A DNA stretch of 64,000 nucleotides. Origin: Xylogone sp. PMI_703. Lineage: Eukaryota > Ascomycota > Leotiomycetes. Below are positions 34,517 through 45,842 of this stretch, piece after piece. The notes below the pieces were generated by a model that saw only the letters and a program-made list of their open reading frames with translations, made no database searches and was not told where the DNA came from. Each line of letters opens with the position of its first letter. The stretch's first letter is position 1. The position numbers were made by a program, and so were the translations under genes. The stretch is taken from assembly GCA_021399445.1 (NCBI GenBank), contig JAJTUQ010000001.1, positions 6,944,001 to 7,008,000 on the forward strand. Direction: 5' to 3'.

Positions 34517-35863
34517 GTTTGCTGATGGATAAGTATATATTTATCTTCTATTTTGCGGTTTTATTTTGGCTTTGAAGGGGATCTAGTGTCTTTCAACCAG
34601 TCGCCTTGCCTTATGGTCTTATATACGACCTTCTAAAGGCGAATCAACGAGTAGCAGATGGAGATGTCGATGTGAAAGAGGAGCGATGAAGAACCAACGG
34701 GGATGATGGGGTGCCCCGAGGACCAAGTATTAATATGGAATGCTAAGAAGGGACTAGTCAGCATATGAAGTCAGCGTCCATGCCGATCAGGGATGGTGTG
34801 AGATCGCTGAGATCGACTGGATCGGGAGTGGATTTCCTCAGAGACGGTCGTTTATGCGCTTTCTTCAACTCGTTGATTCAAACAGATGCTCCTTATGTGT
34901 GTATACCTTCATACACATCAACCAGGGAGCTTTTTATTGATTATATTTGTATTTGTATTTCCTCCCCCAAGGAGAACCACCGAGGCAACATCTTTTGCTG
35001 CTGTCAATGGTGTGTTTGCTGCGTTTAGGTGCGTTGGATGATCGTGGCGGGGTCCATCCTCCTGACGTCATCTCCTGAGGCTTGTGGTGTGGCGCAGTTT
35101 CCCCCCTCCTGTAACTTTCGACCTCGGCACGTGCTCCCGCCAGGTTCCAACATTGCACCCAGCTGGTCAAGGGTTCACGCTTCCTCCATGTTTCTTGGTC
35201 AAAGACAAATCATCTAGCTGGATCGCGATGTCATGCATCATTACCACCAAGCAACCGACAGATCAAATGCTAAATGCTCCAGGGACCAATGCCAGGTCTC
35301 ATCGATTGCAGATAAGCTCCACTACTACGACGGACTGTAATCTCAGCACCTTAGCTGCTTAGCTACACGAGCTACAGCACAAGGCCTCAATCGAGTCAAG
35401 CCCAGGCCTCACGGTGTTTCATCCGAGCCCTCTTCTTCCAATGATTGTCACGCAGTTACGACGGTTCGCAGACTTCAAATTCATGCGTCATTATCCGAAT
35501 CCAGCGTGAAAACGCCTACCAAGCGTGGAGAAACATGGTTGAATCTGTGAAACTATGGTTTAACCTCTCCTAAAATCAACACTATCTAACATCTTCTAGC
35601 CTGATGTCATGTTCGTCATATGTCCGTGCACGTCTGAGAGAGGTAAAATAAACGCTAAATTCACATATTTCATCATTGAGGCCAGCCAACCATCCTACTA
35701 CAGATACTACAGTCTCGCCCTCTGACAAGTACAGGAGCTAAACTGCTCTAGACCCAACGCTGTTTTGCTCAGGAGAATCTTCCGAACAGCCTACATTCGA
35801 TCAATTCATAGCTAGCACCTCCAATGAGCTTAGCGTTTTCTTTCAATGATAACTGACATCCAC
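34517..35863. other. Intergenic, upstream of the MARVEL gene
   Basis: 1.3 kb, more GC-rich than the blocks to the left, with a CACGTG at about 35129. Presumed promoter of the minus-strand MARVEL gene plus the 3' flank of the SDR gene. Short ORFs at 34765-35362 overlap in several frames without motif. Confidence 0.5.
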
Positions 35864-36831
35864 TCAATGTCCCCGCATTAGCTGAGCCAAATCCTCAAAA
35901 GCAGCTCTTCTCTTATCGACAATCTCGTTGAATCTATCAGCCGGTCCAACGGATCCAATAATAATCTGGTCCTTGCCGGAAATCAGGCCGCTGTATGCTT
36001 CCTCCGTAAATGCATCCAACGGCATCCCAAGATTACGGCCCCTTTCCTCGCCCATATAATCATGGAGCTCCGCTGTGATTGATACAGTTTAGCCACATAG
36101 CTCCCTCATTTGGAATAGTTATAGGATGGAGACTTACTCTGCACCGGAGGAGGAGAGACTTCGAGGACCTTGATATTAGTGTCACGTAGCTGGTCACGGA
36201 GACACAACGTGAAAACGTTTAAGGCCGCCTTTGAAGCGCAGTACCCTGGAAGACCAGCAGCCGGAACGATTGCAATATTTGAACCAGTGCTGTCTTTTCT
36301 CAGTAACATCACAGTAAACAATAGATCCAAGTTGACTTACAAAATAATGCTGCTTTGGGGTTTCGGCAGCAAGTACGGCAGAAAAGCATGTACAATGGCG
36401 ACGAAACTCGTGAAATTGATTACGATTTCTTCATTAAACTTCGAGAGATCCACAGTTTCTGGTTTCGAAAAGTCGTGGCGATGCTGAGTGCCGGCATTGA
36501 GAAAAAGGCAGTCAATATCAGGAGACGCCGTCATGACCCTATACACAAGGTTTTAGTCAAGAGTCTCCTGGTACAACAGTGGTATACTGGTCCTTATATG
36601 GGACATTACTTACTCTTTTGCAAATTGAGGTATACCTCCCATATTCCCAATATCAAACGCCGCAGCTTTGGCTTTGTCGCTACCATGCTTGGCAACAAAT
36701 TCATCCAGCCTCTCCTTTCGTCTTCCCACGGCTGTCACTTTGGCACCTCCAACAATCAACCTGTCTGCCATAGCCTTCCCTATTCCGGAGGTGGCTCCTA
36801 TCATAACGACATGTTTGTATGGGAAAGCCAT
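35864..36831 (-). CDS. Short-chain dehydrogenase/reductase (SDR)
   Basis: Four exons (36831-36614, 36538-36341, 36289-36138, 36072-35864) join to 258 aa, a normal classical-SDR length. Motifs in order: the Rossmann GATSGIG near residue 12, VGRRKERL that would read the cofactor adenosine, DIDCLFLNAG (NAG motif), and the active site GYCASKAALN with Tyr and Lys in YxxxK; the catalytic Ser falls 13 residues before the Tyr in TGSNIAIVPAAGLPG. LEVSPPPVQT replaces the usual PG motif. Arg following the Rossmann strand favours NADP(H). It resembles fungal DltE-like oxidoreductases (COG3967), with unknown substrate. For intron 2 I prefer the acceptor giving 51 nt; another acceptor nine bases earlier would also keep the frame. 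A 164-codon antisense ORF over it is a shadow. Confidence 0.87.
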
Positions 36832-39181
36832 AGTCGTTGTAAGTTATGAGACTGTATCTTGACGAATGAATGAGTTTATGTTTCTTTTTGCTTTAAAACT
36901 ACTTGTGAAAGAGGGGTTACGTCATGTGGTAAGTTACATGTATCCTCACGGGCAGTGGGTCTTCATATAGAAGTTGAAATTTCCGTTTTCGGTAATTTTC
37001 TATTGTACCCTTAAATCCGTATCTTGCGGTCTCGAAGTGGAATACTGTAATAAAATATCAATTAATTGTTGGCTTCGGAGGAGAGGACTTGAGTAGGAAT
37101 TAAATCCGGGGCGCACACTTTAGTTTCCAACTTCGATATTTCGGTCTCTTTACGGTATGCCACAGCTCGCTACCGGAATGGTTCACAAAAGCTTTATCAC
37201 TGATGATTGGATGCAAACTAAAGTTTATAGTATCGTTACAAACTTTTGTGCATTCAGATTATTCAGGACCAGAATACACTTGACGTTAAATAAAATCAGT
37301 TCTTATCCTTCCTTCATAATAAAAGTCTCGTACGGGGATATGTAGAGGCATGGCTTGAAAGAATTTAACATAGATACCTCCTAGAGCCATGCACATAGCA
37401 CTTCTGTAATGAATGATGTGTCAATTCAACCATACAACGATCAATGGTCCACCCTTAATTTCTGTATATCAGATTCGGTTTGGTTATGATGACTCTACTC
37501 ATTCAAAGAATATGCTACCATAGGTTGTAGTGGGAGTACACAAAATATAAATTTTAAAGAGATTCACAGGAAAGCAACTTGAGAGAAATATCCTTTAAAT
37601 CATTATCACAGCTGATGTGATTATGTCCTAGCCCAATATGTAATAAAAGACAGAAGCAATGGTAAGAAAATATACAGAGTGCATATGACAAACACACTAT
37701 ATCAGCTCAACGAATTAATGCAGCATGAAATATAGGGCCATTCTATCCACATCTGAAAATAAATTGCCATTGAAGAGAAGACAGAAAAAAATTTCAAAAT
37801 ACTGCTGATCTCCAGTAGGGTACCCCAGTACCAAAGTCCAGAAATTGTTCACATCTCCATTTCAAGATAAACCATAAATCTCACAATTCAACCATCTACC
37901 AGCACAGACAGGTATACTAAGACACAGTCCTCAACGTCTACCTACTCTTGAATAACAAAAGTAAATGTCCGCGGACATCCCATTTAATGCCGTACAGAGT
38001 GACTCCACATCGGAGATAGCGGCTACCAATCTATCCGAATCAAACAGAGCGGAAGGACCATCTTTTATATACTTTCGGAGATAGAAAGTATATTCGTGTC
38101 CGCGTTGTGTATTGGATCGTGTCAATGGTCTCTAGTGCCGGAGATAGCGGCTGTTTGTTGTATCCGGACATGGTATTCCTAAAATGGACAAGATGAAGCT
38201 TCGACCGCGGTGTTTGTGATTGGCTTCTGTTCGTGCGAGCTAGTAGTAATAGAATAACTACGGCGTTATAATTTTCATATTACAATTTGTGCCTGATATC
38301 TAGAGTAAGATGCTAATGTTAAGGTATGGATGTTGGTGATACACATAAACTTCATTACTTAAATCCTCGGTGGTTACTACATAGAAGAGCGTTGGTCATT
38401 ATGAACTCTTAATTGCTGGTGAGAAATCTATGACAATCTGTATACTTAACGTCGTTTTCTATCTGAATATATCCCTATTAGAAACAAGGGGCAATACGCT
38501 AATTCATCGATTCTACATTGCTCCATGCCTCAGCGAGTACATGTTATCGTCACAGATGAAAATTCTCTACTCGTTGTTATGGAGAATACGTGCTCAAAGA
38601 AGAATAGTGGAAAATATCTAGATAGTATAGCCACTGTAGAAAACTAGTTAAACAAAATTATTAGATAGACAAAATCTGGGTTGATAGGGCCGTCCGCTGT
38701 AGTACCACCTTGGAGAATACCCAAGCAAGCCAGCTTCTCCGCAGGGCAATAGATTCAGAAACCAAACTCCACTTCTTAACACGCTTTTTTTATTTCCAAC
38801 TCCACAATAAATGCATATTCATTTCTCAAAGTACTGCGTACTCATGATACCAACGAAAGCCACTCACTCAGAACCACCGTGCGTGCAAGTCAGTAACTTA
38901 ATGCCGAGATCCGCCAGTTCCCAGACCTCCCTCTCGAAGTCGAGGGTTCCTAACCTTCTCTACCGCCACAAACAGCCGAAAAAGGTGGTATCAAGGCGCA
39001 TGCCGGCTCGGCCCATGAGTTGTGCTTATTTTAACGATGAGTGAGCAACTGCTTTAGCCAGCCGAGAGCCGAGGTGTTTCGAGGCTCCCATTTGTCAAGA
39101 GAGCTACAATATATATGATTACTAGTTATTTCCTATGAGCGAGATTAGCGCTTAGATAGAAAAATTGATGTCTAGTGGATT
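36832..39181. other. Intergenic, AT-rich with a cluster of small palindromes
   Basis: 2.35 kb without a supported gene. The stretch 37965-38152 carries inverted and direct repeats (separate entry). Short ORFs (37931-38125 minus, 38811-39044 plus) have no family motif. Confidence 0.5.
37965..38152. repeat. Palindrome/hairpin cluster with repeated CGGAGATAG
   Basis: Contains the perfect palindrome ATGTCCGCGGACAT (37965-37978), a perfect 10-bp hairpin stem 38067-38076/38084-38093 with the 7-base loop GGAGATA, and three copies of CGGAGATAG (38011, 38076, 38139), two of which extend to the same 14-mer ending GCGGCT. May be a relic of a small DNA element. Confidence 0.7.
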
Positions 39182-40507
39182 TTATTTGTGGGGGTTGCTG
39201 GTGTCGGATGCAGATTTTGTGTCTCGAACCCCCTTTTTAAATTCATTCATAGGCTTTTTTGTTGTGCAAATGAGGCGCAACAGTGCACCTAATGCCGGAA
39301 ATCCTGGGCACTCGGTCACGATTTTATTGTGGAGGAACCCGAGGGTTTGCAAATTCGACGTGAGACCGTTTTGGAGCGCACGTAGCTTGTCAATCAGAAG
39401 TTGTGCGTTCTCATAGGTTGAGTTCTCGGGATTCCTTGTTGTAATCGAGACCCATGTGATACTGTTCCATTCATCCAAGTTCTTCTGGTGGTAGATAATA
39501 GGGTCTTGGTAGAACCCACGCAAATGGGTACATGCCTCGTCGAAAGTACGTTCTGATAACTCCCAAAGATGGAAGTGGTTGCGAGCCGGACCTTTCAGCA
39601 TTGCCGGGAATGCCTTAAATATTGCTTCCTCTGGTAACTCGATGCTCTTACACAGATTCTTGAAGATTTTCAACTTGACGTTGAAGTCACCATTGTGTCC
39701 ATCCCACTTGTCTTCGTCTGGGTATGACTTAATGATACCCAGGATCAATTTGCCAAATCCCCTTGACGTCGATGATAAAGGTGAAGTATCAGTTTGTTGG
39801 CCTTGGTCTCGGGTGTGTTGTTGGTTTTCAGATATTTGTGTGGACTCTCGGTTGTAAGACAGTGGAAATTGTCGGCTTTGAGACAACGGTGTGGATTGGC
39901 CTTGAGGCATTGGTGTGGGTTGTCTTTGAGATATTGGTGTGAATCGACTTTGAGATATCAGTGTGGGTTTTTGGCCTTGTTTTTCGACTGAAGGAATGGG
40001 TTGTTGACTTGCCTTCGAAGAAGTAGGTTCTTGAGTGCCATGTCGGCTAGACTTCGATATCCTTTCTTGGGGGGAAATTGAGTGTATAGTGCCGTTGAAA
40101 GAGTCTTGTTCGGCTTCTCCAATGCCTTCGTCGGACCATCGAGACCGTTGTTTCTCCTGGAGCACATCAAACAGGGTTTGTTGGATCGATTTTGTAGTAT
40201 CGTCATCTAGCACTCGAATGCCACCACGCCGGAGGCAGGCATGTAAGTCTTGAAGCTCTTTTCTAGGGACCAATTCGAAGTTACTCACAGTAAAACTTTT
40301 AAAATCGTTCTTGAAAAGATTCCACAAATCATCTTCATCTTTTCTGTTGCGGTTATACCCGTCTACCTTGATTTGGATGAAGTCCACTAGGTCATCCTTG
40401 GTTAACTTACTGAAATCGATTCCAGAACGGAATTGTTCGGCCTTCTTTGCCATCTTTTTTATCTCTTCCTCAAAATTCGCTGTAACATTGTCAGGTCTGA
40501 AGGCCAT
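39182..40507 (-). CDS. Stand-alone retrotransposon gag-like protein
   Basis: Intronless ORF of 441 aa. Residues ~1-130 form a charged helical domain (KKMAKKAEQFRSGIDFSKL...). Residues ~155-245 are Gln/Ser/Pro/Thr-rich with ~10-residue repeats around SQSRFTPISQ. From ~250 the sequence turns gag-like: YPDEDKWDGHNGDFNVKLKIF, then AFPAMLKGPARNHFHLW, then FDEACTHLRGFYQ, the order seen in capsid regions of fungal LTR-retrotransposon Gag proteins. There is no CCHC zinc knuckle, protease, reverse transcriptase or integrase, in frame or nearby, and I found no long terminal repeats. So it is either a truncated element or a captured gag gene; the intact 1.3-kb frame in an AT-rich, decayed neighbourhood favours recent origin or selection. 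Family assignment is by pattern and moderately sure. Confidence 0.65.
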   Translation of the reverse strand: MAFRPDNVTANFEEEIKKMAKKAEQFRSGIDFSKLTKDDLVDFIQIKVDGYNRNRKDEDDLWNLFKNDFKSFTVSNFELVPRKELQDLHACLRRGGIRVLDDDTTKSIQQTLFDVLQEKQRSRWSDEGIGEAEQDSFNGTIHSISPQERISKSSRHGTQEPTSSKASQQPIPSVEKQGQKPTLISQSRFTPISQRQPTPMPQGQSTPLSQSRQFPLSYNRESTQISENQQHTRDQGQQTDTSPLSSTSRGFGKLILGIIKSYPDEDKWDGHNGDFNVKLKIFKNLCKSIELPEEAIFKAFPAMLKGPARNHFHLWELSERTFDEACTHLRGFYQDPIIYHQKNLDEWNSITWVSITTRNPENSTYENAQLLIDKLRALQNGLTSNLQTLGFLHNKIVTECPGFPALGALLRLICTTKKPMNEFKKGVRDTKSASDTSNPHK

Positions 40508-43500
40508 TGTGGTGTTGTTGTCGGAAAGATGATGTTAAAGGTGATTCGAACGAAGGTGAAGTGAAGCAAATACACAAGGTAAATATGGAAATACAATTGG
40601 ATCTGACCTGAATACGTACACTTATCAGTGTAGATTGATCTTGTCGGCCCCAGTACTAGCAAGTGGTACGTCTCGATAAAACGTGATACTACTAGTGATG
40701 GTATGGGGAGGGGTTTTTGGGTTCTTTGAGAGTGCGAATTTCGTGGTAATGTTGTTCAATTTAACTTCAATCTATGAGGTAAAGATGAAATGCAGGCATT
40801 TGGCTTTTCCCCTGATCCATGACTTCTTTCTCCGCCGCTCATCAGCCCATCCTATTCCCACGGGACTGAATGAATCGAAATCAAAGAGAGTCAAGTAAAT
40901 CGTGGTCCACTTTGTATCCAATATAAACTAAAGCCCAAGAGTGCATTCACTCAGAGTATCAATCGTACCGTACTCGCATAGACCGAAATAGTATCACCTC
41001 TCTCTACCACAATCCTAAAGAATAGGCTCAGAAAAGAATAACCACCAAAAAGAAACAAAAACTACAAATAACGCCTTCTGAATAAAGAAGTCAATGAAGC
41101 GCCTAGATGACGGGGTGGGGTTCAGGCTATACGACTATCGTGTCATGGTAGGTGCTGTATGCCTCAAAGGAAGGAAGGTAGAAAGCAAAGACAGAAAGAA
41201 AGAAAAGTCGAGGTATAACTAAATTTAGGTCATACTCAAAGAAATTCCACTCACCCAGGGACTATCCCACTGTCCAGAAAATGCTTGAATAGCACAGCCT
41301 TTGTGCCTCTTTCTCTTTACTATGCAATGTCCCCCATATCCTCCGCCCTTCGACGCACGTGATCAGCCCCCCTTTTTCCTCATCCACTTGGGTCGCGTGA
41401 GCCTGGCTTTCGTCAATGGACGACTGATATCATGTACAAGGATCATGAATCACTGCATCACAGCAAGGATATAATTCAGTATCAAACTATTATAGGATCT
41501 AACAATGAAGTCCTCTGATTACTCCTCCTAAAACGGGAGGATGTGATCACATGATAAGCACGTGATTAGCACTTGGATCTTAAGCATCATAAGTAATAGA
41601 TCCTGCCACAGCATCTATGAGACCACACATAGAGGGTATTATTGGCGACCCATGAAAACCTGGAGAAACCCGGAGGGATGGGCGGGCGATCTCAAGCGTT
41701 CCCACCTCCACACATTGCTCCGCTTCTCTCCGCCCTCCTCCCAAATGCACCGAAGCCCGTCAACAGATGGAACTACTTGGGAGGAAGGCGAGGAAGGGTG
41801 GTGTGAGAAGGGGACGAGGGGGATTACCTCCGCCCAGCTTGGCTCTCTGGGGGTTCTGGGGTGTGCGGCGTGCCTGGCGAGATTGGCGAGGCTCACATGC
41901 AGCATCAAGGACAATGACGGCACCAAGGGCACGTGCAAGGGAGCTGCTGTGCTGACTCAGCTTGACATGACTCGTGCACATTTCACCTTAAGCAACGCGG
42001 CGTGCAACTGGGCGGCACTAGCTCGCATTGGGCCACGGCGAAGGGAAGCCGCCCTGGACCGCTTCGACCGCGAAGGCCGCAATCCGTCCCAAGTTCTTCT
42101 CTTGCATACGGCCGATCAAGAGCACCACGTCCGCATATCGGCGTGCACGGACGTCATTCTTCGGCAATGCTCGGTTATGGGGAGAAGCAGCAGTTGCTTC
42201 TGTACACAGTAAAAATTGCTGTTACAGGACTACGACGACACTTCCTCGACTCCGTAGATGCTCGGCTCCTGCCAAGAAGAGACCAAGCTGGCAACCTTAG
42301 GCGAGATCGGCAAGGATTTCTTCTGCTCCGAACATTGCCAGCTTTCGGGGGTTCTTTTTGGCCTTTACAAGTCAGGTGATCACAGTAGAGCATCAATACT
42401 CCGTACGTCTCACCGATCTGGCTCAAAAACCATCATAATGCTTCGGTCAATGCCCGCCGATAAGAGCCTTCTCGGCGCCGGGCTGTGGCTGACACATTGA
42501 CGTTTGGATACATCGCGGCCACAAAGGCCGATGCATCTCTCACTTAACACTTGCCCTTACGGTATTGGTCTATGCCATAAAGACAGTGTCAATATTAACC
42601 TTCGGAGTAGAGCAGCAGATGTGTGTCGCCAAAGATCGGAGTAAAAGAGTTCAAGTCAGCATTCCTCGGTCCGCTTCCGGCCGGACAACTACAAAGTAAT
42701 GTACAGGAGCTAGGAAGCTGGGAGGACCGGAACTACTGATGTCATTGTTGACTTCGGTGTGAACACCTGCAGTTACAAACCATGCAGTAGTATAGTACAG
42801 TACGGTACAGGCCATGCACAGGTTGCAGCTGCGATCCGGGCTGGCCCTAAGCGACCATCAACTTTCATTTACCTCCAGTAGTCTTCTTCTGCCTGATGCT
42901 GTACCGTAATCCAACTGCCATGCATTACACTCCTTCATCATAATCAATCATTGCTTCTTTGTTCTGCATTCCATTGCGTTTGCACCGTTACGGTTAAGGT
43001 TCCGATGGTAATGCACCTGGGTCCGTTTCCACTTCCGTCCAGATGCAGCATCGAAACCTTGAAGACCCGGAATTGATGTTCCGACTTGGGTTCTATTGTG
43101 ATCTCCCTTTCCGTGTCCCTCCGAAATTTGTATGTTGGCTCCAAACAGAGGCACACTTCTATCTCGCAGCAAATCTCTAAACGTCGAGATTCTATGGCGT
43201 GGCGTTCGTTTGCTTCGGTATCTGGCTCTCTTGCGTAGCGGGGAAAGGCGTCTTCCCAGCAAAAACGGCGCCTACGATACCGGTACTGTACGAAGTAGCA
43301 ATCGCAGCACGGTTTCACAGAAGGGTCGCAGTCCGTCCCAATCCCTGCAGTAAAACCGCTCTTCAAATGATACTTGGTCTTTTTGGCATCACAAAACGGA
43401 ACACGGCCCTGGCCCTGGCCAAGCTCCCATCGAGATGTTGCTGAACCCCTGAAGAACCGCTCGTTCCGGGGATGGCAGCCTCTGGACCGATTGAGTTTGG

Positions 43501-45842
43501 CGTACTGAGTTAACAAGCCACTTGGTCTGTTTCGCCATGCTTAGGCGGGCTTGGAAAGGCTGAGAGTGAGCGATTTCGTGGAGGAGTAGAGCTTTTGCAG
43601 GTGCCACCTTTCAGGCTGGGCTTGTCCCGCATAATTGGCTGCTGTTGGGGCTGAGTACTTGTAGTACGACCAGTGGGAAGAAAGAGGAGTCCTGGTCTGG
43701 GCCCTCGCAGCATCAATGTGATCATGAAGGGCAACAGCACGTGCACTTACTGTACATTAATAATCTGGACTTATTCATCGATGTATCCTCCATGCCAGGT
43801 CGACACTCGATCTCTAGAGCAAGGCACCCTTGGACTGACTACTCATCAAGAATTATAGGCTCTTCTTCTCCCGCAATCATCCTTAGGACAGTAATTAATC
43901 CACGCAAGTAACTCCGTAGAGAGGGAAAAGGCTGAGATGCGACATGAAGTGCGTGCCGCGTGGAGGTGGGGCAGCGTCGACTGTGGTAGAGCTGGAGCGA
44001 TTGTAACTGGCCAGCCTCGTCTCTAAACCCTACCCGACTTTACTGCCGGAGATTTCTAGTTGCTCCAAGAAAGGTACCTGGTGTCGAGTAGCCTTTCCCC
44101 TTCGTTCGATCCAGGATTTCCAGCAAAGCTACGCACAATTTCCATTTCAAGCCCCAGCACGTATCCGTATCCACCCGATCACTGCTTGAAATTGCTGACG
44201 AAGTACTTCCGATTCGTGCCCTCTTTCCGCCTCAATACCTTGCTGGCGTGCACCCTGCAACGAGGGTCTTAGGGCGATAGCTTTTTCTTCGAGAAAGAGA
44301 ATCCAGAAATAAAACAATTGATTGGAGTGAAAGATCCAGGCATTTGCCATGCGCGCCAAATAGAATTGCTATTGTTGGGATCTGAGATCCACGGCCATGA
44401 TGTTTTTGTTGTGCTCTGGTGTTCCACTGGCTTTGTTTTTGCCCTCTGTGCCTTCTAAGTTGTGACTCTTGGGCCATGATTCAATATATGTGGTTGAGTT
44501 TCTTGAGTCCAGTGACGCGAGTCAGCGCTTGGCCTGTGACCACAAAAACGGTCTGCATCTGCGAATGTGAGGCGTTGAGGGCAAGCAATGCGATATCGGT
44601 TGGAAATGTGCCATGTTCAGTAGTAGGCCATGTTCTAGCTCAAACATCACTGTGTTGATGAGATATGCTGGGGGAGTGATTTGTCGACTCGACGTAATAT
44701 GTTACAGCACAGCGACAAAACCCGTGCCAAAACCGCAGACAGCATCACAGGCTTGCAGGAGCAAGCATTACTGTAGACCTGGGGATAACACTAGTCCTAT
44801 CCTAGGCGCGGGAAAGATCCACTTTGGTTCGTTTCGGACGCTGAGAAAATTTGGGCCTTAATTAACTCTTGTTAATGCTGATGATGCGCTTACTGTACAC
44901 TGCCATCGAATGCCGTACTTGCGTGGCTGCTCTGAGTTGGAGGGCTGATGCTCAGCGTGTGGGCGAGTGCCCTATTACCTCTCCTCGAGCTCTCCTACGT
45001 ATTGAAGCTAGAGAGACACTCTGACGGCATTGGAAATAGAAGTGGGTGGAGCGGGAAATTCGTCGCGGAGAAGCAGCAGAGCCAGGATAGTATGGAGCAA
45101 GAGTCATGAACGGTCAAGGGGAGGAGGGACCTGGAGCAAAGGAGCCATGCCGCTTAGAGCAGGCCCCAGCAGATTTGCAGACCTGCAGACCAAGCCACTC
45201 GACCCTCATTTCTGCTACCGCAAAGTCCATGCTATCATCCGCCATCCGCATCCGCTTCCCCATTATTCCACCTCCAAGCATCACTAATACACAATCCGTC
45301 CTTCGAACCTGGAGGACAAGAATTTTTGCCTCCCCCATACCGGCATGTCCCCCTCGTCTCCACACCAGCCGGTGATCTCCAGACCCAACTGCTTCCTGTA
45401 GTCTAACCGTTTGTGTCCATGCCGTCGGTCCTTGCAGTGCCAGGCCACGGTAGTCATCGTGGTGGGCCAGGGAATCTAAAATCGAGGTGGCTCCCCCGTT
45501 CCTCCGCTCTTAGTATTCATAATAAAGACGAGGCCCGGCCTGTCTTCTGGATCCTTGACGCCCTCTTTTCTTCTTTTGCCTTTTCTTCCCTTTCTCGAAG
45601 AATTGCTCCATCCTCTTCTGCTGTCTGGTTAGACACAGAGTGTGTGTATAATTCCCAGGACCCATCTCCACTCTTCTCGCAATCATATAATACATTTGGC
45701 TTCGTTGCCAAGCTTCACCTGCACCGCGTCTCGAAATCTCAGTTTCTCGAATACCAATTAATTCGCTTATACGTCCTCTCAATCCCTCAATTGTCCAACC
45801 GTATCAAATGCCCGCGCGTCAGGATTCCCAGCAGTCGTCATC
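40508..45842. other. 5.3-kb non-coding stretch upstream of the CTF1-like gene
   Basis: No gene recognised. A GC-rich core lies at about 41650-42500, where overlapping ORFs exist in nearly every frame on both strands (longest 216 codons at 41562-42212 plus), as expected of GC-rich non-coding DNA. 42770-42830 has several GTAC repeats. A pyrimidine-rich stretch (45560-45610) lies 230 bases before the ATG at 45843 and probably marks the core promoter or 5' leader of the regulator. The block could be a long regulatory region or hold a non-coding transcript. Confidence 0.5.

Noticed and set aside
36355..36849. 164-codon plus-strand ORF opposite the SDR
   Set aside because: It covers exons and introns of a clear SDR gene and has no motif of its own.
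38690..40700. LTRs around the gag-like ORF
   Set aside because: Compared flanks show only short chance matches; no terminal repeat pair found.
41562..42212. 216-codon ORF
   Set aside because: Lies in a GC-rich stretch where most frames on both strands are open; composition uneven and no domain pattern.
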